Source: UBA8346 sp050260935 | Lineage (GTDB): Bacteria; Bacillota; UBA4882; UBA8346 | Assembly (NCBI GenBank): GCA_050260935.1 | Contig: JBLNCU010000180.1 | Location: forward strand, 1 to 64,000 | DNA length: 64,000 nucleotides | Direction: 5' to 3' | Shown here: piece by piece, positions 41,583-49,279 of the stretch | Layout: every line of letters starts with the position of its first letter | Position numbering within the stretch: position 1 is the first letter of the stretch | Position numbers and translations under genes: made by a program | The notes under the pieces: model-generated | The model's database searches: none | The model's input: the letters and a program-made list of their open reading frames with translations, nothing else | What the model was told of the DNA's origin: nothing

Positions 41583-42743
41583 TTGGCTTCCACCGGATAT
41601 TGTTTTAAAATAGGCCTCTTATTATTAACAACGGTCTTTTTTATAGTAAGCCCGGTATTTGCATCCGCGCCGGCGCCGGGGATGGCTGCCGCCGATTCGG
41701 TGGATTTAAGCCAACTCAATAGTTTTTTAAAAACCTTGGATCAGGAAACTCAGCGCTTATTGCCGAAACTTGACTTGAAATCCTGGGGCTTGACCGGGCC
41801 TGATTGGGATTTTGGCAAGATTGGCAAGGATATCGCCGGTTATTTTCTGCGGGAATTAATTTTCAACCTGCGTTTGATGGGAGAGTTATTGCTATTGGCC
41901 ATGGCGTTGGCGATTCTCCAAAATATGAGGCACGCCTTTGCCGGGGAAACAGTGAGTCAAATCGCTTTTGGGATCTGCTTTCTGGTGATGATGGGACTAG
42001 TGGCCAACAGTTTCAAGTTTACTTTCCTGATTGCCCGGGATGCCCTGGCCCAGATGACCAATTTTATGTATTCCATAATCCCGTTACTGTTTTCCCTGAT
42101 TGCCGCCGGAGGGGGAGTGACAACCACCGCTATTGTGCACCCGCTGCTTATTTCCACCATCGGATTGATGGGCGGGCTGATGAACAACCTGATTTTTCCC
42201 TTGATTTTATTTGCCGGGGTATTGGGGATGGTCAATTTTCTGGTTGATGGTTTTCAGATAAGCGGATTGGCCAATTTTTTTAAAACCGCGGCTTTAGGGT
42301 TAATGGGGCTTGCCATGGCGGTTTTCATCGGCATTATTACCATCCGGGGGTTTGCGGCTTCAATAGCCGACAGTACCGCTTTACGAACCGCCAAATATCT
42401 TACCACCACTTTCTTACCGGTAGTCGGCGGAGCGCTTTCCGATACGGTGGAGATGGCCGCCGGATGTTCAGTAATCCTAAAGGGAGGCCTCGGAATTTTT
42501 GGTTTGGGAGTAGTGGTTTTAATCACGGTTTTTCCCTTGATGAAAATTTTAGCCGTGGCGGTGGTTTATCAACTAACCGGGGCGGTTGCCCAACCGCTGG
42601 GGAAAGAGTTCCGGATTGCCGAGGCGCTCCAGACCGTGGGCGGTACTTTTTTAAATATCTTTGGGGCCGTAGCGGTGGTAGGGTTGATGTTCTTTATTTC
42701 CCTGGCAATATTGGTGGGAGTGGCCTATATCAAAGTCTTTTAG
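41583..42743 (+). CDS. spoIIIAE: Stage III sporulation protein AE
   Basis: 386 residues with a signal-like first helix (about 8-25) and a multi-spanning body of about seven or eight helices. The conserved DTVEMAAGCSVILKGGLGIFG segment sits near residue 290. The start is TTG with GAGGAGG upstream. It is the large channel-like membrane component of the complex. Confidence 0.94.
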   Translation: MASTGYCFKIGLLLLTTVFFIVSPVFASAPAPGMAAADSVDLSQLNSFLKTLDQETQRLLPKLDLKSWGLTGPDWDFGKIGKDIAGYFLRELIFNLRLMGELLLLAMALAILQNMRHAFAGETVSQIAFGICFLVMMGLVANSFKFTFLIARDALAQMTNFMYSIIPLLFSLIAAGGGVTTTAIVHPLLISTIGLMGGLMNNLIFPLILFAGVLGMVNFLVDGFQISGLANFFKTAALGLMGLAMAVFIGIITIRGFAASIADSTALRTAKYLTTTFLPVVGGALSDTVEMAAGCSVILKGGLGIFGLGVVVLITVFPLMKILAVAVVYQLTGAVAQPLGKEFRIAEALQTVGGTFLNIFGAVAVVGLMFFISLAILVGVAYIKVF

Positions 42744-42769
42744 AAAGGATATCAAAGCGAGTGACGCTA

Positions 42770-43321
42770 ATGGGTCAGATAGGCGAGTGGTTGCAACCGA
42801 TCGTTGCCGCCATTATTTTGGCAGGTTTTTTAGAGATGTTGCTTCCCGATAATGAATTAAAAGACGTCACCAAAATGATTATGGGTTTGCTAATTATTAT
42901 GCTTTTAATTCAACCATTGGTAAAGTTGTTTCACTTTCCGGACTATATGAACTGGTCTTTCCCGGCCTTAGTCCAAAAGGAGGGCCAACCTTCAACCGCG
43001 GAGATTTTAAAACAAGGTCAAAAGCTGCGTCAAAACTGGAGCACTCAATTTAACAAGGAAAACAAGCAATTACTTGAGCGGAAAATCCATAATATCCTTG
43101 GCTTGATTGATGATATCAAGTTGGAAAATTTGGCTTTAAATTACACAGACGCCGGTCTGTTCAAGGCGGTTTTAAAAGTAAGACCGGCGGGTGACGGCTT
43201 GAGTATTGATTCCAAGGAGAAAGCCGTCGCTAAAATTATTGACTCGGTCCAGCTGATGACGGATCTGGCTGCCAACCAAATCGAGGTGATCTGGAATGAC
43301 GGAAAAAAACCGGGAATTTGA
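42770..43321 (+). CDS. spoIIIAF: Stage III sporulation protein AF
   Basis: About 183 residues: two N-terminal helices (IGEWLQPIVAAIILAGFLEMLLP and MIMGLLIIMLLIQPL) and a forespore-side alpha/beta domain (about 100-183). The start could be the GTG at 42761, behind AAAGGA, or this ATG; MGQIGEW matches the usual beginning. The reading frame is open far upstream inside spoIIIAE, but that portion is not protein-like. It overlaps spoIIIAG by 26 bases. Confidence 0.9.
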   Translation: MGQIGEWLQPIVAAIILAGFLEMLLPDNELKDVTKMIMGLLIIMLLIQPLVKLFHFPDYMNWSFPALVQKEGQPSTAEILKQGQKLRQNWSTQFNKENKQLLERKIHNILGLIDDIKLENLALNYTDAGLFKAVLKVRPAGDGLSIDSKEKAVAKIIDSVQLMTDLAANQIEVIWNDGKKPGI

Positions 43322-43898
43322 ATTTCCTTCAAAGGATTGGTGGAAGAGCATTCAAAAAAAACCGGGTTCTTTATGGGTAATGCTGGGTTTGATCGGATTG
43401 GGACTGGCTCTGCTCTTAAGCGGCAATGAAAAAGGCAACCCTTCAAAAGTAGGCCCTCAACCGGAAGCAATAAATGAAGAATCCACGGCCGCGCTCGCTA
43501 CCCGCCGCCAGTTGGAATCGGAGTTGGCCAAGACTCTAGAAACGATCAGCGGGGTGGGAACGGTCAGGGTTGAATTGAATTTAAAATCGAGCGGCCGCAA
43601 GATTTGGGAGCGTCATTCACGGACCAATAAAAGAGTATCTCAGGAGCAAAACTCGGTCAATACCGAAGAAGACAACAGCGATGAACTGGTTATCGCCAAG
43701 GGGGTTGATGGCCGGGAGGCTCCTGTTTTGAAAGAGGAATTGGCCCCGGTAATCCAAGGAGTCATTGTGGTCGCATCCGGGGCGCGGGATGTCAGGATCA
43801 AGGAGCTGTTAACCAACACTGTGATGACGGTGCTTGGGTTACCGGCCCACCGGGTCATGGTTATTCCCGGAGAAAATTATGAGGAGGAGACTAAATGA
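43296..43898 (+). CDS. spoIIIAG: Stage III sporulation protein AG
   Basis: A 200-residue single-pass protein (helix about 25-43) with a soluble ring-forming domain (about 65-200) that forms the mother-cell-side channel ring in Bacillus. LETISGVGTVRVELNLKSSG and VIVVASGARDVRIKELL are conserved. ATG behind GAGGTGA, inside the end of spoIIIAF. Confidence 0.94.
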   Translation: MTEKNREFEFPSKDWWKSIQKKPGSLWVMLGLIGLGLALLLSGNEKGNPSKVGPQPEAINEESTAALATRRQLESELAKTLETISGVGTVRVELNLKSSGRKIWERHSRTNKRVSQEQNSVNTEEDNSDELVIAKGVDGREAPVLKEELAPVIQGVIVVASGARDVRIKELLTNTVMTVLGLPAHRVMVIPGENYEEETK

Positions 43899-44407
43899 AG
43901 GACTTTTATATCATCCATCAGCGGAGAATCTGGAGCCTAGTGGCGCTACTCGTTTTTGCGGGATTGTTCGGTTACGGCTACTTCCGGGCCATACCGGCGG
44001 AGATCCCGAAATCGCCTCCGTTTAAGGAACCTTCACCGTTGAAAATTCCCCGGGAATACAGCCCCAACGATTCGCTGCTGGATTTAAAGATTGAACGGGA
44101 CCGGGAGAGAAGCCGGGAGGTTGAAAAAGTCCAGGAGCTGTTAGAGCAGATCGGCCTCTCGGATGAGGTGCGAAAACAAGCTGAACAAGAGCTTTGGCGT
44201 CTAACCCAAATCAGTTCCAAAGAGCATGAATTGGAAAACCTTTTGAAAGCCAAGGGTTTTAATGAGTCTTTGGTCACAATCGGCCAGCGGTTGGTTTCGA
44301 TTATCATAGCGGCTAAACTGAAGCCGGATGAGGCCAGATCCATCGGGCAACTGGCGGCGGAAGTCACCTCATTTAACCTTGATCAAATTCAGATTGTGGA
44401 GCGGTAA
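43895..44407 (+). CDS. spoIIIAH: Stage III sporulation protein AH
   Basis: A 170-residue protein: one N-terminal membrane helix (about 12-30), a charged linker, and a C-terminal EscJ/PrgK-like domain (about 70-170) that meets SpoIIQ from the other side. Starts in the ATGA overlap of spoIIIAG. SpoIIQ itself is not in this window. Confidence 0.92.
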   Translation: MKDFYIIHQRRIWSLVALLVFAGLFGYGYFRAIPAEIPKSPPFKEPSPLKIPREYSPNDSLLDLKIERDRERSREVEKVQELLEQIGLSDEVRKQAEQELWRLTQISSKEHELENLLKAKGFNESLVTIGQRLVSIIIAAKLKPDEARSIGQLAAEVTSFNLDQIQIVER

Positions 44408-44549
44408 GGTTGGGCTCACCTTCTCCCGTCCGGATAACCCGTATATTTGCCCATTTAAAAGATAAAATTAATTAAAAGAAGGAAAAATTTCCTCTCTGGT
44501 GAATAAATATTAGAATATTTTTCTCAATCCCTCAAAAGGAGGACATTTG

Positions 44550-45032
44550 ATGAATATTAAGGAAATCAAGGAACTGGTAAAGATGTTGGACGGCACCGAC
44601 GTCACCGAACTAACTTTTGAAAATGAAGGCAATAAGGTTGTAATTAAAAAGGGCCTCGGCAAACTGCCTTTTATTTCTCAACAAGCCGTTCAATATCCAC
44701 TGGTTAATCAATCGCCAGTTCCCCCCCAGGCTCCCGCAGCTCTGCAAGGAGCCGCTCCAGTTGAAGAAAAGCCTGAGGGACTTGGACCAAACCAAGTCTT
44801 AATTGTTGCCCCAATGGTCGGTACGTTTTACCGCTCTCCGAGCCCTGACGCCGACCCGTATGTTCAAGTCAACCAAATAGTTGAAGCCGGACAAGTTGTT
44901 TGTATAATTGAAGCTATGAAATTGATGAATGAGATTGAAAGCGAGCTAAGAGGGAAAGTAGTCGAGATATTAGTGGAAAACGCGCACCCGGTAGAGTATG
45001 GTCAACCGTTAATGGTGTTGGAAAAAGTATGA
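44550..45032 (+). CDS. accB: Biotin carboxyl carrier protein of acetyl-CoA carboxylase
   Basis: 160 residues: N-terminal domain, a Pro/Ala/Gln linker (about 50-75), and a biotinyl domain with the biotin-accepting lysine in EAMKLMNEIE. ATG 44550 follows AAAGGAGGACA. With accC next to it, it supplies malonyl-CoA for fatty acids. Location after spoIIIAH is conserved in Bacillus and relatives. Confidence 0.96.
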   Translation: MNIKEIKELVKMLDGTDVTELTFENEGNKVVIKKGLGKLPFISQQAVQYPLVNQSPVPPQAPAALQGAAPVEEKPEGLGPNQVLIVAPMVGTFYRSPSPDADPYVQVNQIVEAGQVVCIIEAMKLMNEIESELRGKVVEILVENAHPVEYGQPLMVLEKV

Positions 45033-45063
45033 CCATTTAAACTCATAACCGGGAGGATGAAAT

Positions 45064-46428
45064 ATGTTTAAAAAGATACTGATCGCCAACCGCGGCGAGA
45101 TAGCATTAAGAATAATCCGGGCTTGTAAAGAGCTGGGGATCGGTACGGTAGCCATCTATTCGGAAGCGGATCGGGAGGCTCTTCATGTTCATTATGCCGA
45201 CGAGGCTTTTTGTGTCGGGCCGGCGCCGGGCAACCGGAGTTATTTGAATATCCCCAATATTATCAGTACCGCCACTATTGCCGGAGTAGACGCCATCCAC
45301 CCCGGATACGGCTTTTTGGCCGAGAACGCCCGCTTCGCGGAGATCTGTGAGACACATCACATTAAGTTTATCGGGCCGCCGGCTGCGGCCATTGAAAAAA
45401 TGGGGGACAAAGCTACCGCCAAACAAACCATGAGGGATGCCGGTGTTCCGGTTATTCCCGGTTCCCAGGGAATTATCAAGGACGATCGGGAATTATTGGA
45501 GAAGGCTGAAGAGATTGGATTTCCGGTTATAATTAAGGCCTCGGCAGGCGGCGGCGGACGGGGAATGAGGGTCGTCCATAGCGCTGATGAGTTGTTGAGC
45601 GCCTTCCATACCGCTCAGTCGGAGGCCGATGCCGCCTTTGGCAATCCCGAGGTTTATATGGAGAAATATATCGAGGAGCCGAAGCATATCGAAGTCCAGT
45701 TACTCCTGGATGAACACGGAAATGGCATCTATCTGGGTGAGCGTGACTGTTCAGTCCAGCGCCGCCACCAAAAAGTGATTGAAGAAGCGCCTTCTCCGGC
45801 TGTAACGCCCGAGTTGCGCCGCAAAATTGGTGAAACCGCTTTGCAAGGCGCCAAAAAGGTCGGCTACGCCAATGCGGGGACAGTAGAATTCCTGCTGGAT
45901 AAAAACGGTAAATTCTATTTTATGGAGATGAATACCAGAATTCAGGTGGAGCATCCGGTGACTGAGATGATTACCGGGGTCGATTTGGTTCGGGAGCAGA
46001 TCAAGATAGCCGCCGGCCAGAAATTAAGTTATATCCAGTCGGAGATTGCGGTCCGCGGCCACGCGATTGAATGCCGCATTAACGCCGAGGATCCGGAGAA
46101 AAATTTTCTGCCTTCGCCGGGGCGAATCTCCATGTATCACCCCTCAGGGGGTCCGGGAATCCGGGTCGACAGCAGCGCTTATGAAGGATTTGTAATTCCG
46201 CCTTACTATGATTCGATGATCGCTAAATTAATCGCCTGGGATGACAACCGCGAAAAAGCTATCGCCAGGATGATCCGGGCCTTGGAAGAATTCCAGATCG
46301 AGGGGGTCAAGACCACAATTCCGTTTCATTTGGAGGTCCTCAACAACGACTATTTTAAAAAAGGGGAAGTTTACACCAATTTTATTCAAACCAGAATATT
46401 TAGTGACCAGTCAGACATATCTATCTAA
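45064..46428 (+). CDS. accC: Biotin carboxylase
   Basis: ATP-dependent carboxylation of biotin on AccB. 454 residues: the N-terminal MFKKILIANRGEIALRIIRA domain, ATP-grasp domain with GGGGRGMRVV and the catalytic region EMNTRIQVEHPVTE, and a C-terminal domain ending after about residue 445. AACCGGGAGGA precedes the ATG. Confidence 0.97.
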   Translation: MFKKILIANRGEIALRIIRACKELGIGTVAIYSEADREALHVHYADEAFCVGPAPGNRSYLNIPNIISTATIAGVDAIHPGYGFLAENARFAEICETHHIKFIGPPAAAIEKMGDKATAKQTMRDAGVPVIPGSQGIIKDDRELLEKAEEIGFPVIIKASAGGGGRGMRVVHSADELLSAFHTAQSEADAAFGNPEVYMEKYIEEPKHIEVQLLLDEHGNGIYLGERDCSVQRRHQKVIEEAPSPAVTPELRRKIGETALQGAKKVGYANAGTVEFLLDKNGKFYFMEMNTRIQVEHPVTEMITGVDLVREQIKIAAGQKLSYIQSEIAVRGHAIECRINAEDPEKNFLPSPGRISMYHPSGGPGIRVDSSAYEGFVIPPYYDSMIAKLIAWDDNREKAIARMIRALEEFQIEGVKTTIPFHLEVLNNDYFKKGEVYTNFIQTRIFSDQSDISI

Positions 46429-46534
46429 GGGCATTGGCGATTTAACGCTCATGTAAATTAAGGCCAACATCGCGAACCCTGAAAACCACTCCATTTAAAT
46501 CAGGTTTTAAGGGATAAAGAGGGGGTGCTCCCGT

Positions 46535-46915
46535 TTGGAAGATATTGAGAGATATGATACTGGTAGTATCCGGATTGCCAATGAAGTGGTCCGTATTATC
46601 GCCGGTTTGGCGGCTTCGGAGGTAAAAGGGGTTATTGGAATGAGCGGCGGGGTGGTCGATGGCTTCGCCGAGCTTTTAAAGAAGAAAAATCTGGCCAAAG
46701 GCGTAAAAGTTGAAGTAGGTGAGAAACAGGCGGCGGTTGATTTATTCGTCATCATTGAGTATGGAGCTAAAATTCCCGACATCGCCTACCAGATCCAGGA
46801 GAACGTCAAACGGGCCATTGAAAGCATGACCGGTCTGGAAGTGGTGGAAGTAAATGTCCATATTCAAGGAGTTGAATTTAAGCAAGAGGACTCCGGTGAA
46901 GTGAAAGTCCTTTAG
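46535..46915 (+). CDS. Asp23/Gls24 family envelope-stress protein
   Basis: A 126-residue Asp23 domain protein (YqhY-like): VVRIIAGLAASEVKGVIGMSGG and QIQENVKRAIESMTGLEVVEVNVHIQGV are the family signatures. In several Gram-positives Asp23 is held at the membrane by AmaP, and amaP and a DUF2273 gene follow here. In Bacillus, YqhY affects acetyl-CoA carboxylase activity, matching its position after accC. The start is TTG with GAGGGGGTG upstream. Confidence 0.92.
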   Translation: MEDIERYDTGSIRIANEVVRIIAGLAASEVKGVIGMSGGVVDGFAELLKKKNLAKGVKVEVGEKQAAVDLFVIIEYGAKIPDIAYQIQENVKRAIESMTGLEVVEVNVHIQGVEFKQEDSGEVKVL

Positions 46916-46939
46916 AAGAGGAAAGGGGTTTAGTTACCG

Positions 46940-47473
46940 ATGAAAGTCTGGGAACGGCTGGTAAGTTTATTGGCGGGAATTATTTTAGGCGTCATAGGAA
47001 TTGTCTTCTTTTTATTGGCTTTGGGACAGGCTTCAATCATTCTCGACCGGCTGAGTCAATTGACGCCGCAGGAACATTTATGGGCGTTGGGAGTGGCGGT
47101 CGTATCGCTGCTTCTGGCTTTTTTCGCCGTCAAGATGGCCTTGCGGATGCGGCGGGAAGAAAAGACCATCATCAATCAGACGCAATTCGGCGAGATCCGG
47201 ATCGCGGTCTCGGCGGTGGAAAGTCTTTCTTTACGGGCAGCCAAAAGGATCAAAGGGGTGAAAGACGCCCATGTCGGGGTGAGAGCCGATCTTACCGGCT
47301 TGGATATTTTTATTGAAATAAGCGTCAACCCCGACTTAAACATCCCGCAAATCATCGAAGAGATCCGGGCCAAAGTTGATGAGTACATTTTTGACACTGT
47401 AGGTATCAGAGTTAATTCCGTAAAAGTGCTTGTAACGAAGGTTGCCGGTGAAAGCCGGGCCAGGGTTGAATAG
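46940..47473 (+). CDS. amaP: Alkaline shock response membrane anchor protein AmaP
   Basis: A 177-residue protein with two membrane helices (about 6-28 and 50-68) and a C-terminal Asp23-like domain (about 75-175). AmaP anchors Asp23 at the membrane in Staphylococcus. ATG with AGGAAAGGGG ahead. The gene order asp23-amaP-DUF2273 is typical. Confidence 0.9.
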   Translation: MKVWERLVSLLAGIILGVIGIVFFLLALGQASIILDRLSQLTPQEHLWALGVAVVSLLLAFFAVKMALRMRREEKTIINQTQFGEIRIAVSAVESLSLRAAKRIKGVKDAHVGVRADLTGLDIFIEISVNPDLNIPQIIEEIRAKVDEYIFDTVGIRVNSVKVLVTKVAGESRARVE

Positions 47474-47602
47474 TATGCAATGTTCGGCAATAATTTTGCA
47501 ATATTTGCGGGGACAAGCCGTTAAAAGTGTTTAAGTCAGATCATAATTTAAGTCGGCAGATTCATGATTATTGATTGATTTTGCTAGAAAGGGGTACCGC
47601 CA

Positions 47603-47830
47603 GTGGAGGATTTTTTACGGGAATACCTGCCCAAATTACTGGAATATAAAGGCCGGATCTTCGGAAGCCTGGTCGGCTTGATAGCCGGTTTGTTATGGGC
47701 CTTTTTAGGCTTTTGGAGAGCGGTGGCCTTTTTAATCTGTATATTCACCGGATACTATTTAGGCAAAAAAATCGATAAGCGGGGTTCGATTCGGGAATTC
47801 TTAGAACATATACTTCCGCCTAACGACTGA
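47603..47830 (+). CDS. DUF2273 small membrane protein
   Basis: 75 residues with two membrane helices (about 20-35 and 39-55) and the family pattern EYKGRIFGSLVGLIAGLLW...GYYLGKKID. A usual partner of Asp23 and AmaP. The start is GTG with AAAGGGG ahead. The 129-base gap before it shows no clear signal. Confidence 0.85.
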   Translation: MEDFLREYLPKLLEYKGRIFGSLVGLIAGLLWAFLGFWRAVAFLICIFTGYYLGKKIDKRGSIREFLEHILPPND

Positions 47831-47846
47831 AAGGTGATTACTTAAG

Positions 47847-48290
47847 ATGAGCCGTCATATTGCCCGGGAAATTGCATTTAAAATCCTTTTTCAAACGGAC
47901 GTCGGTAGAAATCCCTGGCAGGAAGTTCTGCCCCGGACTCTCCAGGAAAACGACTTGCCCGAGAAGTCCCGCCAATTTTTAGAACAGTTGGTAAAGGGAA
48001 CCATTCGGAATTTAAAAATGATTGATGACGTAATCATCAAATATGCCCAAGACTGGAAACTGGATCGCATGGCCAATACCGACCGGAATATTTTACGAAT
48101 GGCAATCTACGAGTTGAAGTTTCTCCCCGATATTCCGGCTGGGGTCACCGTCAACGAAGCGGTGGAGTTGGCCAAAAGATACGGGGATGAAGAATCCGGA
48201 AGGTTTGTAAACGGCATTTTAGGGAATGTCGCCCGGGCCACCGAAGGAAAGAATGAACTGGAAAAAGCGGAGACCATAATGGAGGATTGA
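47847..48290 (+). CDS. nusB: Transcription antitermination factor NusB
   Basis: A 147-residue all-helical protein: HIAREIAFKILFQTD at the start, TDRNILRMAIYELKFLPDIPAGVTVNEAVELAKRYG and ESGRFVNGILGNVAR. Works with NusE at rrn boxA. Sixteen bases after the DUF2273 gene; same unit. Confidence 0.95.
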   Translation: MSRHIAREIAFKILFQTDVGRNPWQEVLPRTLQENDLPEKSRQFLEQLVKGTIRNLKMIDDVIIKYAQDWKLDRMANTDRNILRMAIYELKFLPDIPAGVTVNEAVELAKRYGDEESGRFVNGILGNVARATEGKNELEKAETIMED

Positions 48291-48328
48291 CCTCTATTTT
48301 TTTTAGGCGTCATCCAGGAGTTTGACCT

Positions 48329-49279
48329 ATGATTCTAGGCATAGACACCAGTTGTTACACTACCTCCCTGGCAGCGATTGATGCCGTTAGCGGCTTGATT
48401 TTAGAGGACCGACGCCGGCTTCTCCAAGTTAAACCGGGGGATAAAGGTCTGCGGCAATCGGAGGCCGTTTTCCAACATCTTAAAAATTTGCCCGAGTTAT
48501 TCTCCGGGGAGACGGCGCGCGATCTTAAAATTAAGGCGGTGGCGGCGGCTGTTGCCCCCCGCCCGGTTCCCGGTTCTTACCTGCCTGTCTTTAAAGTGGG
48601 GTCCTCGTTTGGGGAGACTTTCGCCCGGCTGTTGGGGGTCCCCTTTATCAAAACCAGTCACCAGGAAGGGCATCTCCGGGCCGGCCTCTACCGGCAGGAT
48701 AGATTAATGAACCGCAACTTTTTAGCCTGGCATATCTCCGGCGGAACCACTGAATTGCTATTGGCGGAGGCCGGGGAGAACGGTTACCGGATCCAAAAAA
48801 TAGGCGGTTCTTCCGATTTGCAGGTCGGCCAATTTATCGACCGGACCGGTGTCGCTTTGGGGACAAGTTTCCCGGCCGGTCCGGAACTGGAGAAGTTGGC
48901 CAGAGATTCAAGCTCGGACCAGACCTTGCCGGTGGCAACCAGAGGGCTGACAGCCAGTTTCTCGGGGCCGGATTCCGCAGCCAGGCGTTTGCTGTCATCC
49001 GGGATTGACAAGCGGGATTTGGCCCGGATGGTATTTAATTGCATAGCCAAGACTTTGGTTGAAGTCTCAAAGGAAGCGGCGGCCAAGTATAAAATTCAAG
49101 CGGTTTTACTGGTGGGAGGCGTTGCTTCCAGTATGTTGATCCGCGAAATACTGACGGCTGAAGGACCTGGGGCGGGGATAGATTTTTGCTTCGGAGTCCC
49201 CGAATTATCCAGCGACAATGCGGTAGGGATCGGCCTTATCGGTTTTGATCATTTTCGAAAGGAAAAATCAAATGACTAA
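48329..49279 (+). CDS. Kae1/TsaD-like protein (paralogue of tRNA t6A enzyme)
   Basis: A 316-residue ASKHA-fold protein related to TsaD. The opening GIDTSCYTTS, the metal-binding HQEGH (His-x3-His), HISGGTTELL and SSDNAVGIG are present, so the metal and nucleotide sites look intact. It lacks the standard TsaD opening ILGIETSCDET and is shorter. A second TsaD-type protein occurs near nusB in many Bacillota; its function is not established. Its last 8 bases overlap polA. Confidence 0.8.
   Translation: MILGIDTSCYTTSLAAIDAVSGLILEDRRRLLQVKPGDKGLRQSEAVFQHLKNLPELFSGETARDLKIKAVAAAVAPRPVPGSYLPVFKVGSSFGETFARLLGVPFIKTSHQEGHLRAGLYRQDRLMNRNFLAWHISGGTTELLLAEAGENGYRIQKIGGSSDLQVGQFIDRTGVALGTSFPAGPELEKLARDSSSDQTLPVATRGLTASFSGPDSAARRLLSSGIDKRDLARMVFNCIAKTLVEVSKEAAAKYKIQAVLLVGGVASSMLIREILTAEGPGAGIDFCFGVPELSSDNAVGIGLIGFDHFRKEKSND

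Noticed and set aside
41804..42247. A 147-codon frame inside spoIIIAE
   Set aside because: Overlaps the well-supported SpoIIIAE membrane protein in another frame; composition unlike a real protein.
42464..42760. Upstream extension of the spoIIIAF frame
   Set aside because: The frame is open but lies within spoIIIAE; the family N-terminus begins at 42761-42770.
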